Source: Acidobacteriota bacterium
GTDB taxonomy: Bacteria; Acidobacteriota; Thermoanaerobaculia; Multivoradales; JBCCEF01
Reading direction: 5' to 3'
Assembly: GCA_039028635.1 (NCBI GenBank)
Contig: JBCCHV010000011.1
Coordinates: forward strand, 62,001-126,000
DNA: 64,000 nt
Position numbers and translations under genes: made by a program. Under the pieces are notes generated by a model. That model searched no databases. It was not told where the DNA came from and saw nothing but the letters and a program-made list of their open reading frames with translations. Positions 28,039-35,653 of the stretch are shown piece by piece. Within the stretch, counting starts at the first letter, position 1; each line of letters starts with the position of its first letter.

Positions 28039-29808
28039 ATGGTCTCGATCATTCGTTGCGTTGCCAGCCATCCTGCGAGCAGTCCCGCCTGGGCCAGCCC
28101 GCGGGCTACCGCCGTCGCCCTGGCGCTCCTTCTCGCCGCCCCTTTCATCTCGCCCGTCCAGGCCTGTGAGCCAACGCCATCGCCGCCCGTCTGCGGCAAG
28201 ACCCTGATCCTCGCCAAAGCGGCTCGCGAGGTCGTGCTGCTGCCCGCCGGCGGCACCTTCGACATCGACTCCCTGGTCTACTTCGGGATCGGCGACTTCC
28301 CGGCCGGCTCCGGCCTCTGTCCGCCGGGCCCGTACACCGTCGACATCACCTACACCGCCACCTGCACGCCCGCCGGCGACGGCGGCGGCAGCGTGGTCGC
28401 CGCGACCCTCTCCGAAGGTTTCAACGAGATCACCGTGCCGATCACCCTGCCGGCGGGACCGCCGCGCATCTGCACTCTCGCCGGTACCGCCACCGTCACC
28501 CTCGCCGACGGCATGATCCTGGAGGCCAGGTCCGGCGGCTCGGCGGTCTGCGTCGGAGATCCGGCACCGGGCAACCCGGCGGTGCCTCGCCTCGACTTCG
28601 AGCTCCTCGACCCCAGCCCGATCAGCCTGGTGCAGCCTGGCGATCAAGGGACCCATCTCTATCGCATCACCAACAACGATCCGACCGAGACCTTCACCGG
28701 CATTCTCACCGTCGACCTGCAAAACACCTCACGCCTGCCCGCCGCCAGCGGTCCGATGCCTCCGGGAACCGGTCCCTTCTCGATCTCCGATCCGGGCCTG
28801 GGCGACAACTTCCCGATCGGCTTCGAGGAACACCTCTTCCAGGGCTGCCTGCCGCAGCCGCCGGACCCGCGGGGCATGGTCATCTCGCAGGTCGATCGCA
28901 ACATCCTCCTGCCGCCAGGCGCTTCCTTCGAGTTCGACCTCTTCGTGCGACCCTGGAGCATGTGCGGTCACGGCTCCTGTGCCGAAGGCAGCCTGATCGT
29001 CGATGGCGCCTTCTCGGGCCTCGATCCGGCGGTGGCCTGCGCCGGCCTGATCAACGCCGTCGACATCGCGTCGCCCCCGCAGTTCCTCTGGCCCGACGCC
29101 GGCTCGGCGCTGGCCTTCCTGCCGCCGCTCGATCCGCTCCAGGGGGTGATGACCTTCGAAGGCGTGCCGCTGCCCGGACCGCCCCTCGCCCTCGATTGGG
29201 TCATGATTCCTCCTCAGCTCGAGGTCGGCGGCGATCCCCTACCCCAGGGCACCAATGTCCAGCTGTTCTCGGACACCTTGATGCCCGGCGCCGGCCGCAA
29301 CCGCGTCTTGATCGAAAACCCCGGCGGCCTGATGCCCATCGACTCGACCCTCGATGCCTTCTTCAACATGCAGTTCCCGCCCCTCCAAGGGCAGCCGCAG
29401 GTGATTTCTCAGGTGGTCGATTTCACTCCCCACGGTGGACCCACGGGTTTCGAGCAGATCGCTCCCACGGCGGGATTGCTGATCGGCCTCGAGACGCCGT
29501 CGATCGATCCCTTCTTCACCCTCAGCGCTCAGTTCTCGGGCATCGCCATCGACAACCTGGGGCAGCGCCACGACCTGCTTCTGCCACCCCCCGTGGGCCA
29601 GCCCCTCGGGGTCAACGGTCTCGACCTCCATCTGCAGGCTCTCGTTCAGTCGCCGCGCCGCAGCCTCGGAGGCGCCACCACCATCATGTCCATCGAGCTC
29701 TACACCGACCTGCGGGGCTTCGCCTCACCGCAACCGGAGAGCGGCCTCCTGTTCCGCGACAAGTTCGAAGACGGCGACACCGACCGCTGGTCGGCGACGG
29801 TGCAGTAG
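28039..29808 (+). CDS. Large secreted protein of unknown function with FEDGDTDRWS tail
   Basis: A 589-residue exported protein. An N-region of about 20 residues precedes a signal core (TAVALALLLAAPFISPVQA, cleavage before CEP). The mature chain is beta-rich, Pro/Gly-rich and has about a dozen scattered Cys, suggesting disulfides. Residues about 185-310 look like an Ig- or DUF11-like module (SLVQPGDQGTHLYRITNNDP). The C-terminus reads LLFRDKFEDGDTDRWSATVQ. A tail of the form F-(D/E)-(S/D)-G-(D/N)-T-x-x-W-S recurs on secreted proteins of Acidobacteriota and relatives; its role is not known. The ATG at 28039 follows GGAGGAATGAG. Confidence 0.65.
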   Translation: MVSIIRCVASHPASSPAWASPRATAVALALLLAAPFISPVQACEPTPSPPVCGKTLILAKAAREVVLLPAGGTFDIDSLVYFGIGDFPAGSGLCPPGPYTVDITYTATCTPAGDGGGSVVAATLSEGFNEITVPITLPAGPPRICTLAGTATVTLADGMILEARSGGSAVCVGDPAPGNPAVPRLDFELLDPSPISLVQPGDQGTHLYRITNNDPTETFTGILTVDLQNTSRLPAASGPMPPGTGPFSISDPGLGDNFPIGFEEHLFQGCLPQPPDPRGMVISQVDRNILLPPGASFEFDLFVRPWSMCGHGSCAEGSLIVDGAFSGLDPAVACAGLINAVDIASPPQFLWPDAGSALAFLPPLDPLQGVMTFEGVPLPGPPLALDWVMIPPQLEVGGDPLPQGTNVQLFSDTLMPGAGRNRVLIENPGGLMPIDSTLDAFFNMQFPPLQGQPQVISQVVDFTPHGGPTGFEQIAPTAGLLIGLETPSIDPFFTLSAQFSGIAIDNLGQRHDLLLPPPVGQPLGVNGLDLHLQALVQSPRRSLGGATTIMSIELYTDLRGFASPQPESGLLFRDKFEDGDTDRWSATVQ

Positions 29809-29890
29809 AGCGATGCCGGACCTGGCCGAGCTCGCGCGCCGGCGACCGGCCGTCGAAGGAAACGCCGGAGGTCGCTGCTAGCATGCCGAC

Positions 29891-30490
29891 GTGGCCGACG
29901 AGAAGGACCTCCTGCGCCGAGTCGTGGCCCGTGAAGCGGGCGCCGAGGAAGAGTTCGTGGAGCGCTATCGCGACCTCGTCCTCGGCCTCGCCCATGGCCG
30001 CCTCGGCCTGCCGCGGGAAGCCGCCGAGGAGCTTCTCCAGGAGACCATGATGCGGCTCTGGGAGAAGGACCATCGGGCGCTGCGAGCCTGGCGTGGTCAG
30101 GGCAAGCTGTCGACCTACCTGACGGTCATCACCCTGCGCCTGGCCCGCGAGCGGGCCGTCGGCGGCATGGAACCGCGGCGGGCCGAAGGGCCGCCACCGC
30201 GGCCGCTGCCGACGCCCGGCGAATCGGTGGAAGCCCAGGAACGTTGGCAGTCGGTGCGCCGAGCCTTTGCCGGCGGAACGCCCCGCGACCGCCTGGTGCT
30301 CGCTCTGCGCTTTCTCGACGAACGCTCACCGAGCGAGATCGCCCAACTCCTCGGCACCCGTCCCGGCGCCGCCCGCAAGGCCATTCACGATGCCCTCCGC
30401 CGCCTTAGGCAGCGCTTGCGGCAGGGCCGGCCGGACCTCTTTCGCAAGCAGCCTTCGGCCTCCCCTTGGCTCAAGGGGCGTGAACCATGA
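29891..30490 (+). CDS. ECF-type RNA polymerase sigma factor
   Basis: A 199-residue sigma70-family factor. Region 2 spans about residues 10-80 (FVERYRDLVLGLAHGRLG, ELLQETMMRLWEK, then KLSTYLTVITLRLARER). Region 4 spans about 120-185 (DRLVLALRFLDERSPSEIAQLLGTRPGAARKAIHDALRRLRQRL is the helix-turn-helix area). It has no sigma 1.1 or region 3, as in ECF factors. It starts with GTG. It is coupled to the zinc-finger gene by an ATGA overlap and, through it, to the CHAT gene, so this is a three-gene regulatory operon. Confidence 0.88.
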   Translation: MADEKDLLRRVVAREAGAEEEFVERYRDLVLGLAHGRLGLPREAAEELLQETMMRLWEKDHRALRAWRGQGKLSTYLTVITLRLARERAVGGMEPRRAEGPPPRPLPTPGESVEAQERWQSVRRAFAGGTPRDRLVLALRFLDERSPSEIAQLLGTRPGAARKAIHDALRRLRQRLRQGRPDLFRKQPSASPWLKGREP

Positions 30491-31509
30491 ACGACTCCCG
30501 ACCCCCGATTCCACCGTCCTGGCCGGCGGCCTGGCGGGAGACCCCGAGCCGCGGCGACCATCTCGACGACGTCACCATGGCCGAGCTCCTCGATGGCGTC
30601 CTGGGCGACCAAGACCGCCAGCGGGCGGAGGAACATCTCGCCCACTGCCCGACCTGCCGCTCGCTGGCCAACCAGGCATCGGAGGCCCTCGCCGTCGATC
30701 CAGTGGCGACGGCGCCTGCGGGCTCGCCGTTGCGGCGGCGCTGGCTGCCCCTGGCGGCGGGCCTCGCCTTGATCGCCGTAGGCTCGGGGTGGTTCCTGCT
30801 CCAACCTGACGCCGGCCCGACGATCGCCGACAACCCAGCGCCGGCGACAGCCTTCGGCGACGCCACGGCAGCCCTCGTCGAACGCGCCCTCGCCGGTGAT
30901 TGGCCGCCTCTCGCCGGCCTCGAGGATCTGCCTCCTCCGGCCGAGCCGGTGCTGCGCCAGGGCAGCGAAGGCTTGCGGCCGACGCCCTCGTCACCGCGCT
31001 GGGGCAGCGTGCGCTCGACCCGCCCGGCCTTGCGCTGGTGGCTCGGCGACCGGGCCGCCGCCACGGAGCCCGCCGCCCCGGAACCCGCCGCCACGGAGCC
31101 CGCCGAGGCGACCTTCGAGCTGCTGGTCGTCGACCAGCGAGACAACCTCCTGCTGCGTCGCACGGTGGCTGCGGCGGCGCGGCCGGACGGCGTCCTCGAA
31201 GCCGCCTGGCCCGCCGACGCTCCGGAGCTGCTGCGGGGAGCTCTCTACGCCTGGAAGGTCAACGTCACCTCTGGCGGCACCACCGCCGCCTCGGCCTTCG
31301 TGCCCTTCCGCGTCCTCAGCGACTCCGAAGTTCTCGAGCTAGCGCAGCGTCCCAGCGTCGATCCCGTCGCCGACAGCCTGCACCTGGCCACCCTCGGACT
31401 TTTCGACGAGGCCCTCGGCGGACTGCGCCAGGCGCCTGTCGACGAGGCCACCCGGGAGGCCTTGATCGCCGCCGTCACAGCGCGCAAGCGGCTTCCTCCG
31501 GCACCGTGA
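30487..31509 (+). CDS. Zinc-finger anti-sigma factor with one membrane helix
   Basis: A 340-residue protein. Residues about 25-65 are a zf-HC2 domain: MAELLDGVLGDQDRQRAEEH followed by LAHCPTCRSLA gives the H-x3-C-x2-C zinc site of anti-sigma factors. A single hydrophobic helix (LPLAAGLALIAVGSGWFLL, about residues 82-101) follows. The outer part has an Ala/Pro/Glu repeat (TEPAAPEPAATEPA) and a beta-rich domain (FELLVVDQRDNLLLRRTV...YAWKVNV) that could sense an envelope signal. It should hold the co-transcribed sigma factor inactive. Its stop overlaps the GTG start of the CHAT gene. Confidence 0.85.
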   Translation: MNDSRPPIPPSWPAAWRETPSRGDHLDDVTMAELLDGVLGDQDRQRAEEHLAHCPTCRSLANQASEALAVDPVATAPAGSPLRRRWLPLAAGLALIAVGSGWFLLQPDAGPTIADNPAPATAFGDATAALVERALAGDWPPLAGLEDLPPPAEPVLRQGSEGLRPTPSSPRWGSVRSTRPALRWWLGDRAAATEPAAPEPAATEPAEATFELLVVDQRDNLLLRRTVAAAARPDGVLEAAWPADAPELLRGALYAWKVNVTSGGTTAASAFVPFRVLSDSEVLELAQRPSVDPVADSLHLATLGLFDEALGGLRQAPVDEATREALIAAVTARKRLPPAP

Positions 31510-33806
31510 AGCTGACCGCCTGGCTTACCCTCGCGGCGCTCTTCGCGGTGCCGTCCCTGGTCGGGCAGAACGATCCCCTGGCCGACGCCCCGGCGCTTCT
31601 GCTACGCGACCCCGGCGCTGCCCTCGAGCTTGCCGAGGAGGTCCTCGCCGACACCGACGACGGTAGTGAGCTGGCAATTCGAGCCCGCCTGGTGATCGCC
31701 GAAGCCCAAGTCTGGCTGAGCGCGCCGCGGCTGGCCGTCGAAAACCTCGATCGGGCGATCGCCGAGGCCCAGCTCCTGGCGGCCAGGAGCTGGGAGGCGG
31801 AGGCCCGGTGGATCAAGGGCCGAGCCCTCAACCACCTGCAGAGCTACGCCGCCTCGCGCCAGTCCATCGATCACGCCGAGCAGATCTACCTCGAGCTCGG
31901 TGACGACCGTGGCCTGGCGGTCGTCGCCAGCCTGCGCAGCACGCGAGCCGCTCGCAAGGGAGAGTTCGGGCTGGCCATCGCGCTGGCCCAGGAGGCCCTC
32001 GACTCGGGCACCCTCGAGCCGCTCCACAACGCCTCCCTCAATGCTCTGTCGAGCCTCGCCTATGGTCACCATCGGAGCGGCAATCTGGCGCTGGCCCAAA
32101 AGCTCTACGACCGCCTCATCGACCGCGCCTGGCAGGCCGGCGATCAACGGCGCCTGCACTTCGCCTTCTGCAACCGTGCCGAAACCCGCTGGCTGCAGGG
32201 CGAGCGCCGGCCCGCCCTCGAAGATCTCGAGCGTGCCGTCGTCGGCTTCGAGTCCGCCCGCTCCCGCCTCCATGCGGACACCACCGAGCGAGCCCGCTTC
32301 CTCGCCGAGCAGGTTCAGGTGTACGACCGCGCCGTGCGCTATCTGATGGACACGGACCAGCCGCAGGCCGCCTTCGAATATGCCGAGCGATTCCACGGCC
32401 GCTCTTTCCTCGAGATGCTCGGCACGCGGGAGCTGGAGCTCGCCGACGCGCCGACGGCAGAAGCCACCGAGCTCGGCGATGCCATCGGCCGACTGCGGCT
32501 ACAGCTCGCCCAGGACGGTCTCAGCAGCGCGGCGCGCCAGGAGCTCGAAGCCCTCGAGCAGCGCTACCGCAAGCTGCTCGAGGAACGCGCTCGGCGAAAT
32601 CCCCGCCTGCACTCCCTCCTCGAGCCGCCGCGTTCCGACCTCGGCACCACCCAGCGGGCCCTGGCGCCGGGCGAGATCTTGATCTCCTACTGGGTGAGCG
32701 AGAAACGCAGCTTCGCCTGGCTGATCAGTCGGGAGAAGCTGCGCGCGGTGCACATTCCGGTCTCCGCCGACACCCTCGGCCGAAGCCTCGAGGCCTACCT
32801 GGCGCCGCTGCGCGACCCGGCCCGCGCCAGCGACCTCGCCCTGGCCGGCGACGAAGCGGCTCACCTGGCCCACGGCCGCCGGCTGTACGACTGGTTGATC
32901 GCCCCCCTGGCGCCGGAAATCGCCGCGGCGCGCCGGCTGCTGCTGGTGCCGGACGGCATCCTCCACTACTTGCCCTTCGGCTCCCTGGTGCGCTCGTGCT
33001 CACCCACCGAACCCGCCGATCCGGCGGACGAGCGCGCCATTCACCAGACCTACCGTGACTGTCGTTTTCTCGGCCTCGACAAGCCGATCGCCTACAGCGC
33101 TTCGGCGGGCATCTTCGCCCAGCTGCGGGAACGTCGCCGGCAGCCGCCGCGCGCCGCCCTCCTCGCCATGGCACCGGACACTCCCGGTGCCGACGAGCGG
33201 GTCGCCTTGGAGCGCGCGGGGCTCGCTCCGCTGCGCTTCGCCCAACGTGAGGTCGAAGCCGTCGAAGAGCTCATCGGCGGCCGCGCCGTCACCGGCCGGC
33301 AGGCCAGCGAGCAACGTCTCAAGGCGGAGATTTCGGCCTTCCGCTATGTCCACCTCGCGACCCACGGCCTGGTCGACGATCGCCACCCGATGAGCTCCGG
33401 CGTCTTGCTTCACGAAAGCGATGGCGAAGACGGCCTGCTGCAGGCCCGAGAGGTACTCGCCCTCGAGCTCTCCGCCGACCTCGTCGCCCTCTCCGCCTGC
33501 CGTACGGGGCGCGGCAGGCTCCTCCGTGGCGAGGGCATCGTCGGTCTCAGCCGGGCCTTCCTCTACGCCGGCGCCGCCTCCGTACTGGCATCCCAGTGGG
33601 ATGTCGACGACCGCACCACTCCCGAGCTGATGGCCGCCTTCTATCGCCATCTCGCCGCCGGCGGCGACCGTGCCAGCGCCCTCCAACGGGCGCGCCGCGA
33701 GCTGTTCGAGCAACAGGGCACTCAGCGCACCGTCTTCCGCGAGAAGGTCATCTCCTACGCGCATCCACGGTTCTGGTCGAGCTTTATCCTGATCGGAGTC
33801 CCGTGA
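31506..33806 (+). CDS. Exported TPR-CHAT caspase-like protease
   Basis: A 766-residue protein whose N-terminus looks like a signal peptide (MKLTAWLTLAALFAVPSLVG). Residues about 30-330 are helical repeats of TPR type (for example LAQKLYDRLIDRAWQAGDQ). The C-terminal 300 residues are a CHAT domain: the catalytic His620 lies in YVHLATHGLVDD and the catalytic Cys665 in LVALSACRTGRG, followed by GEGIVGLSRAFLYAGAASVLASQWDVDD. Both residues of the caspase-like dyad are intact. The GTG start at 31506 overlaps the anti-sigma stop; the same frame is open further left but there it only overlays the anti-sigma gene. A CHAT protease under ECF/anti-sigma control suggests an envelope stress or regulated-proteolysis role (inference). 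Confidence 0.87.
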   Translation: MKLTAWLTLAALFAVPSLVGQNDPLADAPALLLRDPGAALELAEEVLADTDDGSELAIRARLVIAEAQVWLSAPRLAVENLDRAIAEAQLLAARSWEAEARWIKGRALNHLQSYAASRQSIDHAEQIYLELGDDRGLAVVASLRSTRAARKGEFGLAIALAQEALDSGTLEPLHNASLNALSSLAYGHHRSGNLALAQKLYDRLIDRAWQAGDQRRLHFAFCNRAETRWLQGERRPALEDLERAVVGFESARSRLHADTTERARFLAEQVQVYDRAVRYLMDTDQPQAAFEYAERFHGRSFLEMLGTRELELADAPTAEATELGDAIGRLRLQLAQDGLSSAARQELEALEQRYRKLLEERARRNPRLHSLLEPPRSDLGTTQRALAPGEILISYWVSEKRSFAWLISREKLRAVHIPVSADTLGRSLEAYLAPLRDPARASDLALAGDEAAHLAHGRRLYDWLIAPLAPEIAAARRLLLVPDGILHYLPFGSLVRSCSPTEPADPADERAIHQTYRDCRFLGLDKPIAYSASAGIFAQLRERRRQPPRAALLAMAPDTPGADERVALERAGLAPLRFAQREVEAVEELIGGRAVTGRQASEQRLKAEISAFRYVHLATHGLVDDRHPMSSGVLLHESDGEDGLLQAREVLALELSADLVALSACRTGRGRLLRGEGIVGLSRAFLYAGAASVLASQWDVDDRTTPELMAAFYRHLAAGGDRASALQRARRELFEQQGTQRTVFREKVISYAHPRFWSSFILIGVP

Positions 33807-33850
33807 CGCCTCGGGAGTCCCGATGGCGATGGATCAGAAGCTCTCATGAG

Positions 33851-33882
33851 GTTATTTTTTATCTCTCTATGATATATTTTTT
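33851..33882 (+). promoter_or_regulatory. AT-rich island, candidate promoter
   Basis: A 32-base stretch of almost only A and T stands out sharply from its GC-rich surroundings. It contains TATGAT (33868-33873) and GATATAT as possible -10 boxes. No good -35 box lies at the right distance. It sits about 250 bases upstream of the Cys-tailed secreted gene and could be its promoter or an UP-element. The rest of 33807-34121 holds the hairpin below and no gene. Confidence 0.35.
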
Positions 33883-34076
33883 CCATCGTGCAAGACGTCG
33901 AAACTTGGCAAACCTCGGCCACGGGCTTGGCCTCCACTCCCGACCCGAAGGCCACGCCCCTCATCGAGCAACCCGGCCGGGAAGCTTCCGGCGATCACCC
34001 AGGCGCGGACCACGACGGACCCTCGGAGCTGTCGTCTCGGGCCCGAACTGTCCCCTTTTTGCAGAACTTCAGCACC

Positions 34077-34114
34077 TCCTCAGGCAAGGGATGTCTTCAA
34101 TCAACGCCTGAGGA
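34077..34114 (+). promoter_or_regulatory. Leader hairpin covering the ribosome site, with a six-codon upstream frame
   Basis: TCCTCAGGC (34077-34085) pairs perfectly with GCCTGAGGA (34106-34114). The right arm contains the GAGGA ribosome site for the GTG at 34122. The loop encloses a short frame, ATG at 34091 to TGA at 34111 (MSSINA), whose stop overlaps the ribosome site. Translating ribosomes on the short frame would open the hairpin. This is a candidate leader-peptide or structure-based control. Confidence 0.45.
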
Positions 34115-34121
34115 AGCCACC

Positions 34122-34559
34122 GTGAGGCACCACCCTCTGCTTCTCGTCTGTGCCCTGTTGCTGTTGCCTTCTGCCGCCTCGGGCAGAGGCCACGACCTCG
34201 AGCTGAGGGTCCAGATCGACGGCGAGACCATCGACTTCAGCAATCGGTGGGGCTCCCCCTTGGTGGTGGCGAGCGGCACCGAGACTCTCTGGATCGTCCC
34301 CCACCTCGAAGCCGACGGAACCAGCCTCGACGTCCATCGCGCCGACCTGAAGGGCGAGCTTCTGCCGCTTTCGAAGGTCGAGCTGCCGCCGTGGGGCACC
34401 GTGCGTCTGCCGATGCTCGACGCCACCGTCGAGCTACTCAGCTGGACTCCCTCCACTTCCGACTTCCGCCCCCGGAACTGCTGCATCTGGTGCGGCGAGA
34501 ACATCATGTGCGGCGGCTGCGTCGACCATCACGGATGCGGCACGTGCTGCGTCGAGTGA
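34122..34559 (+). CDS. Small secreted protein with a cysteine-rich C-terminal knot
   Basis: A 145-residue protein with a signal peptide (LLLVCALLLLPSAASG). About 90 residues of predicted beta structure without Cys follow. The last 26 residues read RNCCIWCGENIMCGGC then VDHHGCGTCC, giving nine Cys and two His in the tail. The pattern CC-x2-C-x4-C-x2-C-x5-C-x2-CC would suit disulfides or metal binding. No family is recognised. The GTG at 34122 follows GAGGA; longer upstream starts would lack a signal peptide. It lies downstream of the CHAT operon and 14 bases before another secreted gene. Confidence 0.65.
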   Translation: MRHHPLLLVCALLLLPSAASGRGHDLELRVQIDGETIDFSNRWGSPLVVASGTETLWIVPHLEADGTSLDVHRADLKGELLPLSKVELPPWGTVRLPMLDATVELLSWTPSTSDFRPRNCCIWCGENIMCGGCVDHHGCGTCCVE

Positions 34560-34573
34560 CCGGGGAGACCACC

Positions 34574-34975
34574 ATGCACCAGCCATTGCCATTCTTCTTG
34601 CGGTCCCTCGCTGCCGCCCTGTTGCTGATCTCCCTGGCGGGATCGTCCCGGGCGGTGCCGCCGGGAGACGGTGCTTGGATCGAGATCTCCTATGACTCGG
34701 AGGTGATGGGTCGGGTCTACATCACCGCCGAGCACGACGGCTCGAGCCAGTTCGAGGGCTGCAAGCCTTTCGCCCTCCATCTGGTGGCCCTCACCCGCGA
34801 CGGCGCCACCATCGAGATTCGCCGACTCGGCGATGCCCGCGAGACGGTCTACCAGGTGCGAGCCGGCGAGCTGCTGCAGACGGTCGAGTTACGCCAGGGC
34901 GAAAAGGCCCGCCCCACCGACCACAATCCGGCCCTCGCCCTGCGCCTGGTGCGCGCGATCCCGGCCAACGGCTAG
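34574..34975 (+). CDS. Small secreted protein, function unknown
   Basis: A 133-residue protein with a clear signal peptide (FLRSLAAALLLISLAGSSRA). The mature part is about 105 residues, predicted mainly beta, with one Cys (FEGCKPF). It has two repeated beta-hairpin-like stretches (ATIEIRRLGD, ALALRLVRAI). A ribosome site (GGGGAGA) precedes the ATG. It probably forms a pair with the upstream Cys-tailed protein. The TAG stop is also the left terminus of repeat element I. No family recognised. Confidence 0.55.
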   Translation: MHQPLPFFLRSLAAALLLISLAGSSRAVPPGDGAWIEISYDSEVMGRVYITAEHDGSSQFEGCKPFALHLVALTRDGATIEIRRLGDARETVYQVRAGELLQTVELRQGEKARPTDHNPALALRLVRAIPANG

Positions 34976-35174
34976 CAGGCGCCCCCCTCAGGCCTACGCG
35001 GCCCGGCTTCGCGCATGTCGCGCGCCTTCACCCAGTCCAGGGCGGCCCCAATCCAGGGCGGCACCGTCCAGGGCGGCCCCGTCCTCGGCGCCGAAGGCGC
35101 CGCCTCGCCCGCTGGGCTCGGGGTCCCACGCGGGCCGGAAGTCCTCGAACCTGAGCTTTTTCAGCAACCTGCTA
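34973..35174 (-). repeat. Mosaic intergenic repeat element, copy I (reverse orientation)
   Basis: The element spans exactly from the TAG of the plus-strand gene to the TAG of the convergent minus-strand gene. Its ends read TAGCAGG on both strands. Bases 35096-35147 are a perfect 52-base inverted copy of 36791-36842 in element II. It also has an internal triplet of about 15 bases (TCCAGGGCGGCCCC-type, 35036-35081) that is missing from element II. There is no protein signal. Confidence 0.8.
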
Positions 35175-35561
35175 GGCGGCGAGCCAGGTCAAGGCTGCGA
35201 CAACCCAGCAGAAGATCCACTGCCCGAGGGCGAGGAAACGCCGCGGCACTCCTCGGCCCGCCACGGCGGCCGTGACCAGCCACACCGAACCGACCCCCAA
35301 GAAATAGAGGGCCAAAAGGGAGAAAATCGCCGATTCAGCGGCGAACAGGTCCGTCATGCCGAGGCCCAAGAGCACCGCTCCAGCCGCCAAGAGGTCGAAG
35401 GAAACCCAGTGCCACCCGCAAACCGTCTGGGTCCACACCAGACGAGCCTTGCCCTGGTCCGCGGCCGGCGTGAGCAGGGCGAGCTCGCGACCGCCGACGA
35501 TGGCGTGAGCCAGAAAAGCGAGAATGACCAGCACACCAGCTCCAAGAGCGAATCCGTTCAT
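35172..35561 (-). CDS. Four-helix membrane protein, function unknown
   Basis: A 129-residue protein almost wholly made of four hydrophobic helices (about residues 3-22, 50-70, 76-98 and 108-127). The polar loop between helices 1 and 2 holds TQTVCGWHWVSFD. The Cys, His and Trp there could bind a ligand, but I cannot name the family. It lies between element I and mutM, divergent from mutM by about 90 bases. Its TAG stop is supplied by the end of repeat element I. Confidence 0.6.
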   Translation of the reverse strand: MNGFALGAGVLVILAFLAHAIVGGRELALLTPAADQGKARLVWTQTVCGWHWVSFDLLAAGAVLLGLGMTDLFAAESAIFSLLALYFLGVGSVWLVTAAVAGRGVPRRFLALGQWIFCWVVAALTWLAA

Positions 35562-35653
35562 GTCGCAGCTCCTCCGTTTTCGGGACGAAGCTCGACCCTA
35601 CAACGGATTCCGCACCGGCCCTCGAGGCTCCACCCTCTCGATAGAGTGAAGCC

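Noticed and set aside
30900-31505. Upstream extension of the CHAT frame
   Set aside because: These 202 codons overlay the anti-sigma gene in another frame and are Arg-rich shadow sequence. The GTG at 31506 starts a signal-like sequence and has the GTGA coupling seen elsewhere.
31506-33806. TPR-CHAT protein considered as a CRISPR-linked Craspase
   Set aside because: No CRISPR array or cas effector is present; the coupled sigma and anti-sigma genes explain the context better.
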